In this document: one piece after another, positions 25,712 to 36,100 of the stretch
How positions within the stretch are numbered: position 1 is the stretch's first letter
Layout: every line of letters begins with the position of its first letter
Assembly: GCA_949285075.1 (NCBI GenBank)
Contig: CASDXF010000007.1
Span: forward strand, 1-64,000
Direction of reading: 5' to 3'
From: an uncultured Bacteroides sp.
GTDB taxonomy: Bacteria > Bacteroidota > Bacteroidia > Bacteroidales > Bacteroidaceae
DNA length: 64,000 nt
Translations under genes and position numbers: made by a program
Notes under the pieces: generated by a model
Database searches by the model: none
What the model was told of the DNA's origin: nothing
What the model saw: the letters and a program-made list of their open reading frames with translations, nothing else

Positions 25712-28450
25712 TTATCGCTTTATAGTAAAGGCATAATCTCCGGAAACGATTTCGAGGACGATATACTTTCCTTCTTTCTTCACGAATCTTACGCCAGTAA
25801 CAGTATCCAACGTTCTGTTACTTTCCAAAATATTGGAAAGTTCCTCGGTTGGAAGATAGACCGAAGCCGTGGTATTGCAAGGAATGGAAATGTTCCATCG
25901 GAAAGCCTCGTCTGTACTTTTCCAAGAGCTTCTTATTAGCCCACGCACCGAATGGTAGGATGCCTTCACGTAACGCAGTTCGTCAATCAGCTCCGGTTTC
26001 ATGATGATTCTCTTAAACCCGCACTCCTTCTCGTCGCTCTTTATTCCTGCCAGATTCTCGTACAGCCAGATGATGAGGTCACCCAACATCATGACGTGGT
26101 TCTGCGAGTCTATCCACTTCTCCATGCTGTCGCCGTTCCAGTGCTCCCATATCGTCGTGGCCCCTTTCTTTATCATATAACCGAAACTGGGGTAGTCCGT
26201 TTTCTGAAGCATCCGCAGGGCCACGTCAGGTCTTCCACCTTTCGTCAGTTCCCGCATTAGCCATTGGCAACCTATAACTCCTGTACTAATGTGTCCTCCA
26301 AACTCATTCACCGTCCGGTCAACCATATTCTTGAAAACATCATCCCGATATTCTTGTGGAACCAGACCGAAACTGAGTGAAAGCGCATTGGCCGTGACGG
26401 TATTGTTGCTGTAATATCCCTTCTCTTTGTTTAGGAACTTGTTGTTGTAGGCGGTCTTTACCGCAGGGAGCTGGCTCTCGTATTCCCGGATGTCCTCCTC
26501 GTATCCTAACAAGCCGGCGAACTTCTTCAGCAAGTCTAGCATATGGTAGTAGTAGGCAGTTCCTATCAGTTCCTTGTCCGTGATGCGGTCCGGGTCTTTC
26601 GGGTCGTTGAATGTGGGGTCTTCCGGCGGCGTACACCAATCACCGTATATGTCCCGGGTCATTATGTGCTCGTCGCTCAGGTACTTGTCCCTCATGTAGT
26701 ACAGCCATTTCTTCATCGAGCCGTAATATTTCCGGATAGGCTCCATGTTTCCGTACTGTCTGTACAGCATATCGGACACGGTCAGGTAAGTGCCCGGCCA
26801 CGTCATGTTGTCCGAGTAAGAGCTCCAGTAGCTTGGGGCGATGTCCGACACGCTGCCGTCTTCCCGTTGCGTGATGCGGATGTCGTTCACCCACTTGGCG
26901 TACAGATTGTTATTGTCGAACACGAAACTCTCACCATACGAACCGATGGCCCGATCGCCTGTCCATCCCATTCTTTCCGTGCGTTGCGGACAGTCCGTGG
27001 GCATTCCCCGATAGTTTCCTTGTATGCTCCAACACGCGTTCCGGTATATCTTGTTCAGCAGGCTATCCGAGCACTCGAAACTGCCCGTCCTCCTCATCTC
27101 GTCGTACACCACGCGGCCCTCAAAGTCCTCCTTCCGCGGCTCTCCCGGATACCCCGTTATCTCCACGTAGCGGAAGCCGTGCGACGTGAAGCTCGGCTCC
27201 CACACCTCCGTTTCGCCGCCCTTTAGCGTATACTTGTCTGTCGCCAGTCCGCCGCGCAGGTTGTCCTGATTGATTGTCCCGTCTTCGTTCAAGAACTCGG
27301 CGAAACGCAAGTTGACCTGCGTTCCCCGTTCTCCTTTCACCTTCATCCGTAGCCAACCCACCATGTTCTGTCCCATGTCTAAAATGTATGTGTTTTCCTT
27401 CAGTTTCCAAATCCCGGCCGGGCTGATGGAGTCCATCACCGTGATGTTCTTGTTCAGCTGCGCGCCCAGTTCGCCTTTCGGGGGAGCCACCCGCTCGGCC
27501 TCTAGCCACTGTTCGTCGTCGAAGCCCGCTTCGCTCCATCCGGCCATTTCCTTCCGTGCGTCGTATTCCTCCCCGTCGTATTCGTTATTGGCTACGATTG
27601 CCCCGTTTGCCGTAGCTTTCCATCCTTCTCCACTCGTTACAATCTGCTTACTCCCATCGTTGAACGCGATTTCCAGTTGGGCTATCAGTTTCGGGTATTC
27701 AAAGTTCTCCGTGCGCCGCATATGAAAGAAACGTCCGTTACCCAAGACTATGCCGATGGCGTTTTCCCCTTTCTTGAGGAATCCGGTCACGTCGAACGTG
27801 TTATATTTCACCTCCTTGCGATAGTCCGTAGGCGTGGGCGACAATTCCTGCCGTCCGACCCTCTTTCCGTTGATATACAGCTTGTACAGTCCTAATCCGG
27901 AGATGTAGATTATAGCCTTTTCCGGTTTCCGCTCTATGCTGAACTCGTTCCTGAAGTACCGGGCGGACATCCTCGTGTTATCCTGCGTCGGCGCTTCCCA
28001 ATCGAACGTCTTATCCAGACCTATCCATCGCGCCTTCCACTCGTCAGCATTTAATAGCCCCATCGTCCACATGGCCGGCTCGCTCCAACAAGAAGTTCCT
28101 TCATTGGTTGTCACTTTTACTTTCCAATAATACTCCTGTCTGCTCGTCAACGGCGTTCCTTGATAAGGGATAAAAACGGACTCGTCCGTCTCCACTTCTC
28201 CCGAGTCCCATAAGTCACCCTCGTCGTTATCCAGTTTCTCCGGGGAGGACGCCACCAATATTCTATATTCTTTTTGATGTATGCCCCGCTTGTTCCCAGC
28301 CAGTTCCCAACTCAACCGCGGATGGGGCACATCAATACCGTATGGAGCTTCGTTCCGTTCGCACAAGAGATTCGTCACTTCCACTCTTGTACAAGCCGCC
28401 ATAGAGAAACACAACAATACCGTAACGCTTTTAAAAAACGATAATCTCAT
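25712..28450 (-). CDS. GH78 alpha-L-rhamnosidase A (lipoprotein)
   Basis: 912 residues. The signal ends MAAC, a lipobox. The multi-domain layout is typical: a fibronectin-like N-domain (~25-135), two beta-sandwich domains (GLYKLYINGKRVGRQELSP, LDMGQNMVGWLRMKVKG) and an (alpha/alpha)6 barrel from ~455. The catalytic signature DCPQRTERMGWTGD is at 486-499, with E492 in the general-acid position; E769 in TTIWEHWNGDS is the likely base. A C-terminal sandwich carries YHSVRGLIRSSWK. It removes terminal alpha-L-rhamnose by inversion. It starts a separate run after the surface lipoprotein genes and is followed by candidate C. Confidence 0.95.
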   Translation of the reverse strand: MRLSFFKSVTVLLCFSMAACTRVEVTNLLCERNEAPYGIDVPHPRLSWELAGNKRGIHQKEYRILVASSPEKLDNDEGDLWDSGEVETDESVFIPYQGTPLTSRQEYYWKVKVTTNEGTSCWSEPAMWTMGLLNADEWKARWIGLDKTFDWEAPTQDNTRMSARYFRNEFSIERKPEKAIIYISGLGLYKLYINGKRVGRQELSPTPTDYRKEVKYNTFDVTGFLKKGENAIGIVLGNGRFFHMRRTENFEYPKLIAQLEIAFNDGSKQIVTSGEGWKATANGAIVANNEYDGEEYDARKEMAGWSEAGFDDEQWLEAERVAPPKGELGAQLNKNITVMDSISPAGIWKLKENTYILDMGQNMVGWLRMKVKGERGTQVNLRFAEFLNEDGTINQDNLRGGLATDKYTLKGGETEVWEPSFTSHGFRYVEITGYPGEPRKEDFEGRVVYDEMRRTGSFECSDSLLNKIYRNACWSIQGNYRGMPTDCPQRTERMGWTGDRAIGSYGESFVFDNNNLYAKWVNDIRITQREDGSVSDIAPSYWSSYSDNMTWPGTYLTVSDMLYRQYGNMEPIRKYYGSMKKWLYYMRDKYLSDEHIMTRDIYGDWCTPPEDPTFNDPKDPDRITDKELIGTAYYYHMLDLLKKFAGLLGYEEDIREYESQLPAVKTAYNNKFLNKEKGYYSNNTVTANALSLSFGLVPQEYRDDVFKNMVDRTVNEFGGHISTGVIGCQWLMRELTKGGRPDVALRMLQKTDYPSFGYMIKKGATTIWEHWNGDSMEKWIDSQNHVMMLGDLIIWLYENLAGIKSDEKECGFKRIIMKPELIDELRYVKASYHSVRGLIRSSWKSTDEAFRWNISIPCNTTASVYLPTEELSNILESNRTLDTVTGVRFVKKEGKYIVLEIVSGDYAFTIKR

Positions 28451-28602
28451 ACCATTATTATTTATATATCAACTGTTCTGGCTAAAAAACTGTCACTTAA
28501 ACTTTCCCTCGGGTTTGTTCTGAGGAGCTTGAGAGAGTCTTCAAACATCAATCCGTGTCTTTTCTAAAAAGACTTAGCCTTTATTCTACGAACTTTCTTC
28601 GT

Positions 28603-28714
28603 CCCTGTTAGGTGGCTAACGGCAGTTAGCCTTGCGGCTAACAATCGTTAGCCGATAAGCTAACATCCGTTAGCCGATAAGCTAACATCCGTTAGCCACC
28701 TATCAAAGTCAGGG
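28603..28714. repeat. 22-base-period palindromic array, GTTAGC/GCTAAC class
   Basis: Units 28625-28646, 28647-28668 and 28669-28690 are exact 22-mers; the last two are identical and contain GTTAGCCGATAAGCTAAC, a 6-bp hairpin. The ends CCCTGTTAGGTGGCTAACG (28603-28621) and CGTTAGCCACCTA (28690-28702) are inverted, closed by AGGG at 28711-28714. The array lies between the SGBP operon end and the GH78 gene, so it may also end transcription on the minus strand. Nothing else is seen in the 302-base gap. Confidence 0.85.
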
Positions 28715-28752
28715 ATTTGAGACATCGGGTAGCTAAGTCCCAACCAGAAACC

Positions 28753-29931
28753 TTATTCATTCACCGCTTCTTGCTCTACTCCCAAAATCGCCAGTTCACA
28801 AAGGTCAGCAAACTGGCTATAACCGGCGTTCATCACAATTTTAAAGTGAGTATAATATTCTTTCGTATTCACCGGATAATATTGCGGATTCTTATCCGTA
28901 CGCGAATAGACATCGTACGTTTCTAAGTCAACCCAACTTTCTCCATCTTTACTGCCTTGTATCGTGAAATTACTGAAAGAATAACCCGTCGTACAGTTCG
29001 GATCATTGCGGCATTGCAACACCACTCTCTTAATATTAATCGGCTTTTTCATGTCCACCGCTAACCAATGCGGAAATCCCGGCGCATTACCAGTATGCTG
29101 ACTATGCCAGTAAGTAGGAACATCGGCATTAGCATTAGGAGCCCATTCGATTAAGCCATCCAATACTCGTTCTGGATTCGCCCCGCCATATCCGGTTTGC
29201 CCGGTCGGTTCATACGAACTAGCCGTTATCGTCCAATCACTGCGGTCAATAATACTCAATGGTTCTGTTATGGTTTCCTCAGTTTCAAACAAATCCACAC
29301 AAGTCGTGTCCGGTCGATAATAACTCTTTGTCGTAAGTTCTGTTCCTGCCATATAATCATTGAGAATCGTCTCCCCAGTCGCCTCCGCATCAATAGTCAA
29401 TGTGCAATCCTCTCCTCCGGCATCCTTATAACGAAGTTCCGTATATTGCAAGCCGTTACTTATATCCCCGTCATTCCACTCAACAATCAACTTATCTTGG
29501 TTGATGTAAGCAAGCGTAATCTCTCGATTGTATATAGACGACCTATACAACTCTCCATACGCCTGACTGTTCACTTCCACCGGAATCGAATTATTACCTT
29601 GCGCATCAAAGGTTTGTATTTGGAACGAATAATCCTTCTCGGCAAGATTGTCTATCTCTACCTCTACGTTCTCCGTATTCCCATTGATTACAAACTCTCT
29701 GGAGTCTTCCCAATTATTCCATGAGACTACCGCCTTAGCGATGGAAGGGTCATTCCCCTTATCCCATTTCAATATTACCCTACTATCGCCAGAGCATGCC
29801 CGGGCATTCGTCGGTTTCTGCGGATAAATGTATCCACCGGGAACCACGTATTTATCATACGCGTCTTCCAATTGCATACATGCGGACAAAGACATCACGC
29901 ACAGTAAGCTTGAATATATTATTCTTTTCAT
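28753..29931 (-). CDS. PUL surface lipoprotein with DUF4998-like and discoidin-like domains
   Basis: 392 residues from the ATG at 29931, chosen because a strong AGGAGG site lies just before it; the in-frame ATG at 29952 would overlap the upstream gene. The signal ends LSAC (lipobox). The N-terminal half (YIYPQKPTNARACSGDSRVI, AVVSWNNWEDSREFVI) resembles DUF4998 with fibronectin-like folds. The C-terminal 150 residues (YWHSQHTGNAPGFPHWLAVD, IKRVVLQCRNDP, FTIQGSKDGESWVDL) form an F5/8-type C (discoidin) carbohydrate-binding domain. Position after susD and a second lipoprotein gene indicates a surface glycan-binding protein of the SusE/F kind. Confidence 0.88.
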   Translation of the reverse strand: MKRIIYSSLLCVMSLSACMQLEDAYDKYVVPGGYIYPQKPTNARACSGDSRVILKWDKGNDPSIAKAVVSWNNWEDSREFVINGNTENVEVEIDNLAEKDYSFQIQTFDAQGNNSIPVEVNSQAYGELYRSSIYNREITLAYINQDKLIVEWNDGDISNGLQYTELRYKDAGGEDCTLTIDAEATGETILNDYMAGTELTTKSYYRPDTTCVDLFETEETITEPLSIIDRSDWTITASSYEPTGQTGYGGANPERVLDGLIEWAPNANADVPTYWHSQHTGNAPGFPHWLAVDMKKPINIKRVVLQCRNDPNCTTGYSFSNFTIQGSKDGESWVDLETYDVYSRTDKNPQYYPVNTKEYYTHFKIVMNAGYSQFADLCELAILGVEQEAVNE

Positions 29932-29944
29932 AAGATTCCTCCTT

Positions 29945-31171
29945 TTATTCATCTACAATTTTACCGTATACTTCCAATTCTGCTATAATAACCTCACCAA
30001 CTTCCGTCGCTCCATTCCACGTTTCATAAGTTCTCCATCTTAAATAGCGCACTGGAGGAGTAGGAGCAGGATCGCCGTTTTCATCTAAAAATTCAAAGTT
30101 TTCTCCTTCCACATTTCCATATTGAAAGTCTTCTTCTGTCGGATTTCCTGTCTGTCCAGAAGGCTGATAAGAAGAGAAGCGCCCAAGTTTAATCCAATCC
30201 GGATGATCCGTATCTCCATTGGGCATATCCACACAAGTACCAAACAACTCAAACTCTTTCACACTGGTATCCAAATATGTATATTTAGGACGCTGATGTT
30301 CCACAATGCGAGTAATCTCTACCTTATGCTTTAAATCAATAGTGAAAGACTGAGGTATAGGAGTGTTTTTCGCTGTTGCATAAATGTATTGAGCATCGAT
30401 ATCCCATCTGCCATCCCATAAATGTTCTATACCAAAATGCGGAGCTCCCGGAGTCCAACTATCTCCCGCAACCTCTTTATGTGCAAAAGGCTTTGGAATC
30501 TCTTGTTCAAAAACTGGCGTTACAACATACATCACCGTATCAGACGAATTACCCCAACGATCGGTTACATATACTCCTACATTTGTTTCAACAGCTTCCA
30601 TACCACGTTGAGTGAATTGGCCTTCCGTCAAGCTAGAATAGAATCTCTTCAATTGTTCCCACTCGTTCGTCTCCTTATTCTTCGTCAATAATACATACGT
30701 TAGACTCTCCTGTGAACCATTCTTTGAATAATTAATCTTCACCCCACCAACCGCTCTCTTTATCTCACAAGAAGATGAGACTTCATCAACAACAGGAGTT
30801 AATGGAGTCACTTCCACAATCAAAGGCTCAGATTCTTTCCCGTTTCTCCCCACGGTATAAACTTTAACCGGAGTAGTATTTACAGACCCAAAACCTTTCA
30901 ATACCAACGAATCAAGATAAATAGAAGCCTTTGTTTCATTAAACTGTCCCGGATTGATTTCATATACCGCCTTTACACATAACAGATTCTTATCTTTAGG
31001 TATCTGATAGCGCAGCACTGCCCCTCCGTGCCTCGGAGTTACCGTGACTTCCATCAAGGGCAAGGGAGCTGGAGCATCCTCATTCAATATATCAATCCGT
31101 TCCTCTTCCTTACAAGCATTCCCTAATAGCAAGAAAGACAAGATTCCTATTAAAAACGTTACTCTTCTCAT
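29945..31171 (-). CDS. PUL surface lipoprotein (DUF4959/DUF5000/DUF5126-like)
   Basis: 408 residues. The signal MRRVTFLIGILSFLLLGNAC is followed by KEEERID, an acidic stretch after the lipid-bearing Cys like the export tag that sends Bacteroidetes lipoproteins to the cell surface. Three beta domains can be traced: DUF4959-like (PRHGGAVLRYQIPKDKNLLC), DUF5126-like (GGVKINYSKNGSQESLTYVL) and a C-terminal discoidin-type DUF5000-like part (IEHLWDGRWDIDAQYIYATA, VKEFELFGTC). The family names are from memory. It follows susD by 18 bases and precedes the second lipoprotein gene by 13; it probably holds glycan at the SusCD pore. Confidence 0.88.
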   Translation of the reverse strand: MRRVTFLIGILSFLLLGNACKEEERIDILNEDAPAPLPLMEVTVTPRHGGAVLRYQIPKDKNLLCVKAVYEINPGQFNETKASIYLDSLVLKGFGSVNTTPVKVYTVGRNGKESEPLIVEVTPLTPVVDEVSSSCEIKRAVGGVKINYSKNGSQESLTYVLLTKNKETNEWEQLKRFYSSLTEGQFTQRGMEAVETNVGVYVTDRWGNSSDTVMYVVTPVFEQEIPKPFAHKEVAGDSWTPGAPHFGIEHLWDGRWDIDAQYIYATAKNTPIPQSFTIDLKHKVEITRIVEHQRPKYTYLDTSVKEFELFGTCVDMPNGDTDHPDWIKLGRFSSYQPSGQTGNPTEEDFQYGNVEGENFEFLDENGDPAPTPPVRYLRWRTYETWNGATEVGEVIIAELEVYGKIVDE

Positions 31172-31189
31172 AACTCTATCCTTATTAAG

Positions 31190-33106
31190 TTACCAACCTA
31201 AATTCTGCACTAAATTTGGATTATTTCGTAAATTAGCATTGCTTATCGGCCAAAAATAATCCTTTAATCCAAACTGCTGATTAACTATCACTTTCTTTCG
31301 ATAATAATACTGTGGTTCACGCTGTTCTAAGTCCCAACTTTCTATGGGGGTTCTATATGCTTCCATCACTTCCTTCCACCGACGCAAATCCCAAAAGCGT
31401 TGTCCTTCAAAAGACAATTCAATCAACCGTTCCCGATGAATAATTTCACGTAACCCGACTTGACTTCTAAATTTACCCGGATTAGTAGAATAATTGGTCC
31501 AAGCCTCTTCTACTCCCGGTATGCCAGCCCTATCACGCACTTTATCAATATACGTTATCGCTTTCGCTCGATTTGTTTCCGTATCAGCAGCCTCATTCAG
31601 AGCTTCTGCATATAACAAATATACATCGGCCAAACGAATAAGAGGCCACGAATAAAGATTTACCGAATAGCTATCCACACCCGGATTCTGCACACTTTCA
31701 AAGTTCACATACTTCTTAGGTATATAACCAGTTACCGGACCAAAGTCCGGTCCTGTAGCCCCATGAAGCTGCCCCTTTCTACCCTGCACATAAAATAAAT
31801 CGTTAGGATTAGAATCATCATATTTCCCTTGTCCATACCAAACACCCGTGTCAAATCCTACCCAAGCGTAAAACCTCGGCTCACGATTAAAATGGATATT
31901 AGCTGTCCTAGAACCTCTTCGAATATACAACTGATCTTCAACACCTGCGGTTCGAGTCTCATAACGAGTTTCATAATCAAAGGTTTTATCTTCTTCAACA
32001 GGTACGCCATGCTCCGTATAAAACTGTTCACCGATTTTCAACGGAGTACATAACGATTGACTTAAACGAGCCCCATCCTGATATTGAGGATCCAATTTCG
32101 GAGTTGTACCCACTTGGATATAATCCGGTCTACTTTTAGAGTTTGCCCATATAATTTCACTATTCCAACGTTCATTAAAAGCGTTCCTTAAAGACAACTG
32201 CAATATAATCGTATCCGACAAATTATATTGCGCACTTCCCGGATACTCATACAATTTCATTCCAAGTTCATCCTCACACATCTTCACGGCTTCCTCGCAA
32301 GCGACAAGCGCTCTGTCCCATTTCGCCAACGACCATTCTTGATTGAACAAAGGTTTTTTGTCCTCACTATTCGTATTTACCAAATTGACCTGATCGGTAT
32401 TCCCATTAAATAAAGGACTAGCCGCAATGACCAACACCTTTGCTTTCATAGCATAAGCGATTGGCCGTGTAATACGCCCCAGTTCTTCAACTGGGTTAGT
32501 GATAGATAAAGGTAAATCAGGCGCAGCCTCATCCAAAAGTTGGACAATGTAATCAAAACAATCGTCCACTGGTTCACGGAAAACCCGCACTTCTCTCTGT
32601 GAAGCATCAATCGGCAAATTCTCCCGAATGATAGGGATAGGCCCGTACATACGTACCAAACAAAAATGATAATACGCTTTCAAAAATTTAGCCTCAGCTA
32701 CCCATTGTTTTTTCTCCCAATCGGGCAAATCGGGAACATTCACTACATTCTCTAAGAATATGTTACAATCACGTAATGCCTTGTAATAATGGTCCCAATG
32801 ATTTAGTAAAGGATTATTCGCATTCTGTAATCCTCTTCCAATATTGAAAGCCTCCATAGAATAATCATAGTGTAGCGCATTCTCCATGCTCCACATTTCA
32901 TCTCCCCACAAAGCCGGACTAGAACCAACATCACCCTGTTCCGGCATGTAGGAATAAAGGGTAAAGAGATATTTTTTCGCTTCCGTCCGCCTCGAAAAAG
33001 CATTGTCTAATGTACTGACTCCATCAGGCACTACATCCAAAAAGTCACTGCAACTAACGCCTATGACGGTAACCATGACCAATAACATGTATATTATCTT
33101 TTTCAT
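31190..33106 (-). CDS. SusD/RagB-family starch-binding-like outer membrane lipoprotein
   Basis: 638 residues. The signal ends VSC before SDFLDVVPDG, and NAFSRRTEAKKYLFTLYSYM is the SusD N-terminal signature. TPR-like helices follow (WVAEAKFLKAYYHFCLVRMY, IVQLLDEAAPDLPLSI) and the C-terminus has LIRLADVYLLYAEALNEA and FEGQRFWDLRRWKEVM, the most conserved family motifs. At 638 residues it is longer than SusD itself (551), as is common for plant-polysaccharide loci. It acts as the lid of the SusC transporter. It lies 8 bases after susC. Confidence 0.97.
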   Translation of the reverse strand: MKKIIYMLLVMVTVIGVSCSDFLDVVPDGVSTLDNAFSRRTEAKKYLFTLYSYMPEQGDVGSSPALWGDEMWSMENALHYDYSMEAFNIGRGLQNANNPLLNHWDHYYKALRDCNIFLENVVNVPDLPDWEKKQWVAEAKFLKAYYHFCLVRMYGPIPIIRENLPIDASQREVRVFREPVDDCFDYIVQLLDEAAPDLPLSITNPVEELGRITRPIAYAMKAKVLVIAASPLFNGNTDQVNLVNTNSEDKKPLFNQEWSLAKWDRALVACEEAVKMCEDELGMKLYEYPGSAQYNLSDTIILQLSLRNAFNERWNSEIIWANSKSRPDYIQVGTTPKLDPQYQDGARLSQSLCTPLKIGEQFYTEHGVPVEEDKTFDYETRYETRTAGVEDQLYIRRGSRTANIHFNREPRFYAWVGFDTGVWYGQGKYDDSNPNDLFYVQGRKGQLHGATGPDFGPVTGYIPKKYVNFESVQNPGVDSYSVNLYSWPLIRLADVYLLYAEALNEAADTETNRAKAITYIDKVRDRAGIPGVEEAWTNYSTNPGKFRSQVGLREIIHRERLIELSFEGQRFWDLRRWKEVMEAYRTPIESWDLEQREPQYYYRKKVIVNQQFGLKDYFWPISNANLRNNPNLVQNLGW

Positions 33107-33114
33107 AATCTATT

Positions 33115-36100
33115 TTAATTGAAAGTTATGTTTAGTCCTATGTTGAACACACGTTGCAAAGGATAGCCTAACCCATTACCTAACATTTCCACATCCCACA
33201 ATTTAAACTTACTGAACAATAGCAAATTTGAACCATTCACATAAAAACGACAAGTGGCTAGGCGTAAGTTTTTCTGCCATTTCCATTTATCCGGCAAGGT
33301 ATATCCAAACTCCAATGTTTTCAAGCGCAAAAACGTACCATCCCGCTCCCACCATGTAGAGCCTGCCACATTATTGGGATGCGCCGTTGCGCTTAAGCGA
33401 GGATATAGCGCATACATATTCTGATTATCTTCCGACCAATGGCTATCAGCATAGGCTTGAAGCAATTGAGTCTGGTTATTAAACGGCGCTGTACCAGTCG
33501 CATCAATATTGAAAGCGACATTAGTCTGCCCCTGAAAGAACGCCGACAAATCAAAATTCTTATAACCGACTGAAAAACCAAAGCCGTAAACCACTTCCGG
33601 AACAGAAGTAGTTCCAAAAGGAACGATATCATCCGCATTAATCACACCATCTCTGTTTATATCCGTATACTTTATATCGCCGCCACGCACAATTTCATTT
33701 CCGACATCCTGTCGCGGCGAATTGGCTACCTCTTCATCATCTGCGAATAAGCGTTCCGCAATGTATCCGTAACGCTGATTTACATACCGTCCTGTCCTAT
33801 ACAACCATTCGTATTTATAAGCCGGTTCTTCATAAACTTCATACTTGGAACGAGCAAAAGTATAGTTACCACGAGCAGATGCCCAAAAATCTTTATTGAA
33901 CGACTGCTGATATTCCAGACTTATATCTACGCCTTTTCCGGAAGCTGCTCCCAGATTGGCTTTAGGAGTGACAGCCAATCCCATTGTAGTAGGAACTGAT
34001 GCCCTATCCATCAAAATATTATCCCGGTACTCCGTAAAATATTCCGCTATGATATTCAATTTATCCTCAAAAAAGCCCAATTCGATAGCATAATTATTCT
34101 TTGTAGAAATCTCCCAACCAATATCCGCATTAGCATAGCGAGAAGTGGATATCCCATTTAAAGTATAATTAAATTCTTCACCAAAAGTCGCCTTTTTCTT
34201 ATCATCATTCATATTTACTTCAGACATATAAAAAAAGCGGTCGGTACTAGAACCAATCTGGTCGTTTCCTACTTTTCCCCACGAATAACGTAGCTTCAAT
34301 GTAGAAACTATCGGCTTGATATTCTCCCAAAACTTTTCATTGGAAACCATCCATGCGCCGCCGAAAGAAGGGAAAAAGCCCCAACGATGACTTTTATGGA
34401 AACGCTCGGAAGCGTTATAACCGAAATTAAACTCTGCAAAATAACGCCTGTCCCACGAATAAGTAGCACGCCCTGACAACCCTACGTTACGATGAGGAAG
34501 TGACAATTGCAAGCTACCGGTATTGGCATTCAACTCATTCCGCATCTGAAACACCAACAGACCACTTACGCTATGTTTCTCAGCAAATGTACGATCGTAA
34601 TTCAAAGCCCCTTCAAAATAATAAGTAGACTGCGTCACCTTATCTCCTTCGCTATAACCCAAATATTCCGTTCCGTTCTCATTAATTAACTGATAGCCGT
34701 ATTCTCCAGTCTGTGAATTCCGCAAAGTCGTCTTGTAGAAGAAAGGAGTAAAAGAACGAGTAACAGAAAACTGCGACAACCGAGAGACGTTAAACATGGC
34801 GCGACCGGTAAGTCCCGGTGTAATGAAGTTGAAGTCCTGATGCGCCTCAATCGTCGCCTGCATTTGCGAACGGGACAACTCTTTGTAACCTTTCGTCAAC
34901 TCAGCATAGGGATTAGTATACTCGCCGGTATTGGCATTACCATACATGGTATGCTTCACGAAAACGTGCTCCGCATCCGGTTCATAATAAGGTTGAAACA
35001 ATACCGGATTGGAATGTGTAATCAGGTTGTACATATCCGTACCTCCCGTAACCGGTCCGCTATAATCATCAAAAACGCCACTTAGACGCACAATCATCTC
35101 GGTGCTCTTCGTCACGTCAATGTTGATGTTGGAACGCAAGGTGTATGAGTTGTTATTGATGTTATTATTGAAGTTATTCCGCTTGTCTATGTTGAACATA
35201 CCGTTGTCGTGGTTGATAGATGCGGATACATAGTACCGGGCCACGCCACCACCACCGCTCACGCTCAAATTAGCGCGCTGCGTCGTCGTAAAGTTTCTCA
35301 ATAAGGCATCCTGCCAATCGACACTGGGATAGTAGACCGGATCTATACCCGCTATCGTATTGTCTATCTTCTCCTGAGAATACATGGTCTCTAAAGCCGC
35401 TGAAGAGCCTCCACGGAAACGGGTCTGTACAGCTTCGTTATACATCCTCATAAACGTAATGGGGTCGGCATAATCTATATCCTTCGTCGGCATAGAGAAT
35501 GAATTCTCTATTCTCACGTCAATCCGGGCGGGGCCTACCTTACCCTCTTTCGTCGTCACCAGAATCACGCCATTGGCTCCGCGCGCTCCGTAAAGGGCAG
35601 TGGCCGTAGCGTCCTTCATCACGGAGAAGCTCTCGATGTCGTCAGGCTGCAAGCGGGCCAAGTCGGTGGGAGTCAGCTCGATGCCGTCTATCAATATCAA
35701 AGGGTTGCTCGCATCGGGAGCGAAGGAGGTGATACCGCGCACGAAGAAGTTGGCGTTATCCTGTCCCGGCTCTCCGCTCGTCTGATAGGCTATGATACCG
35801 GCCAGATTACCCGCCAACGACTGCGTCAGGTTACTTGAGGGCCGTTTCAGCTGCTTGGGGCTGATAGTGGTAATGGAGCCGACCACGCTCTCCTTCTTCT
35901 GCTTGCCGAAAGCGACGATGGTAACCTCCTCAAGGGCCTGCGCCGTTTCCTTCATTGTGATGCGCAGCACACGGCGGTCTCCAACAAGCACCTCCTGTTT
36001 TTCATACCCCATATACTGAAACACTAGCGTACAATGTTCAGGATCGGTAATCCCAATGGTGAAATTACCCTCTACATCGGTTATCACCCCGGTAGTAGTG

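Noticed and set aside
29932-29952. Longer start of the discoidin lipoprotein overlapping the upstream gene
   Set aside because: A strong AGGAGG lies just before the internal ATG at 29931, which also leaves a normal lipoprotein signal.
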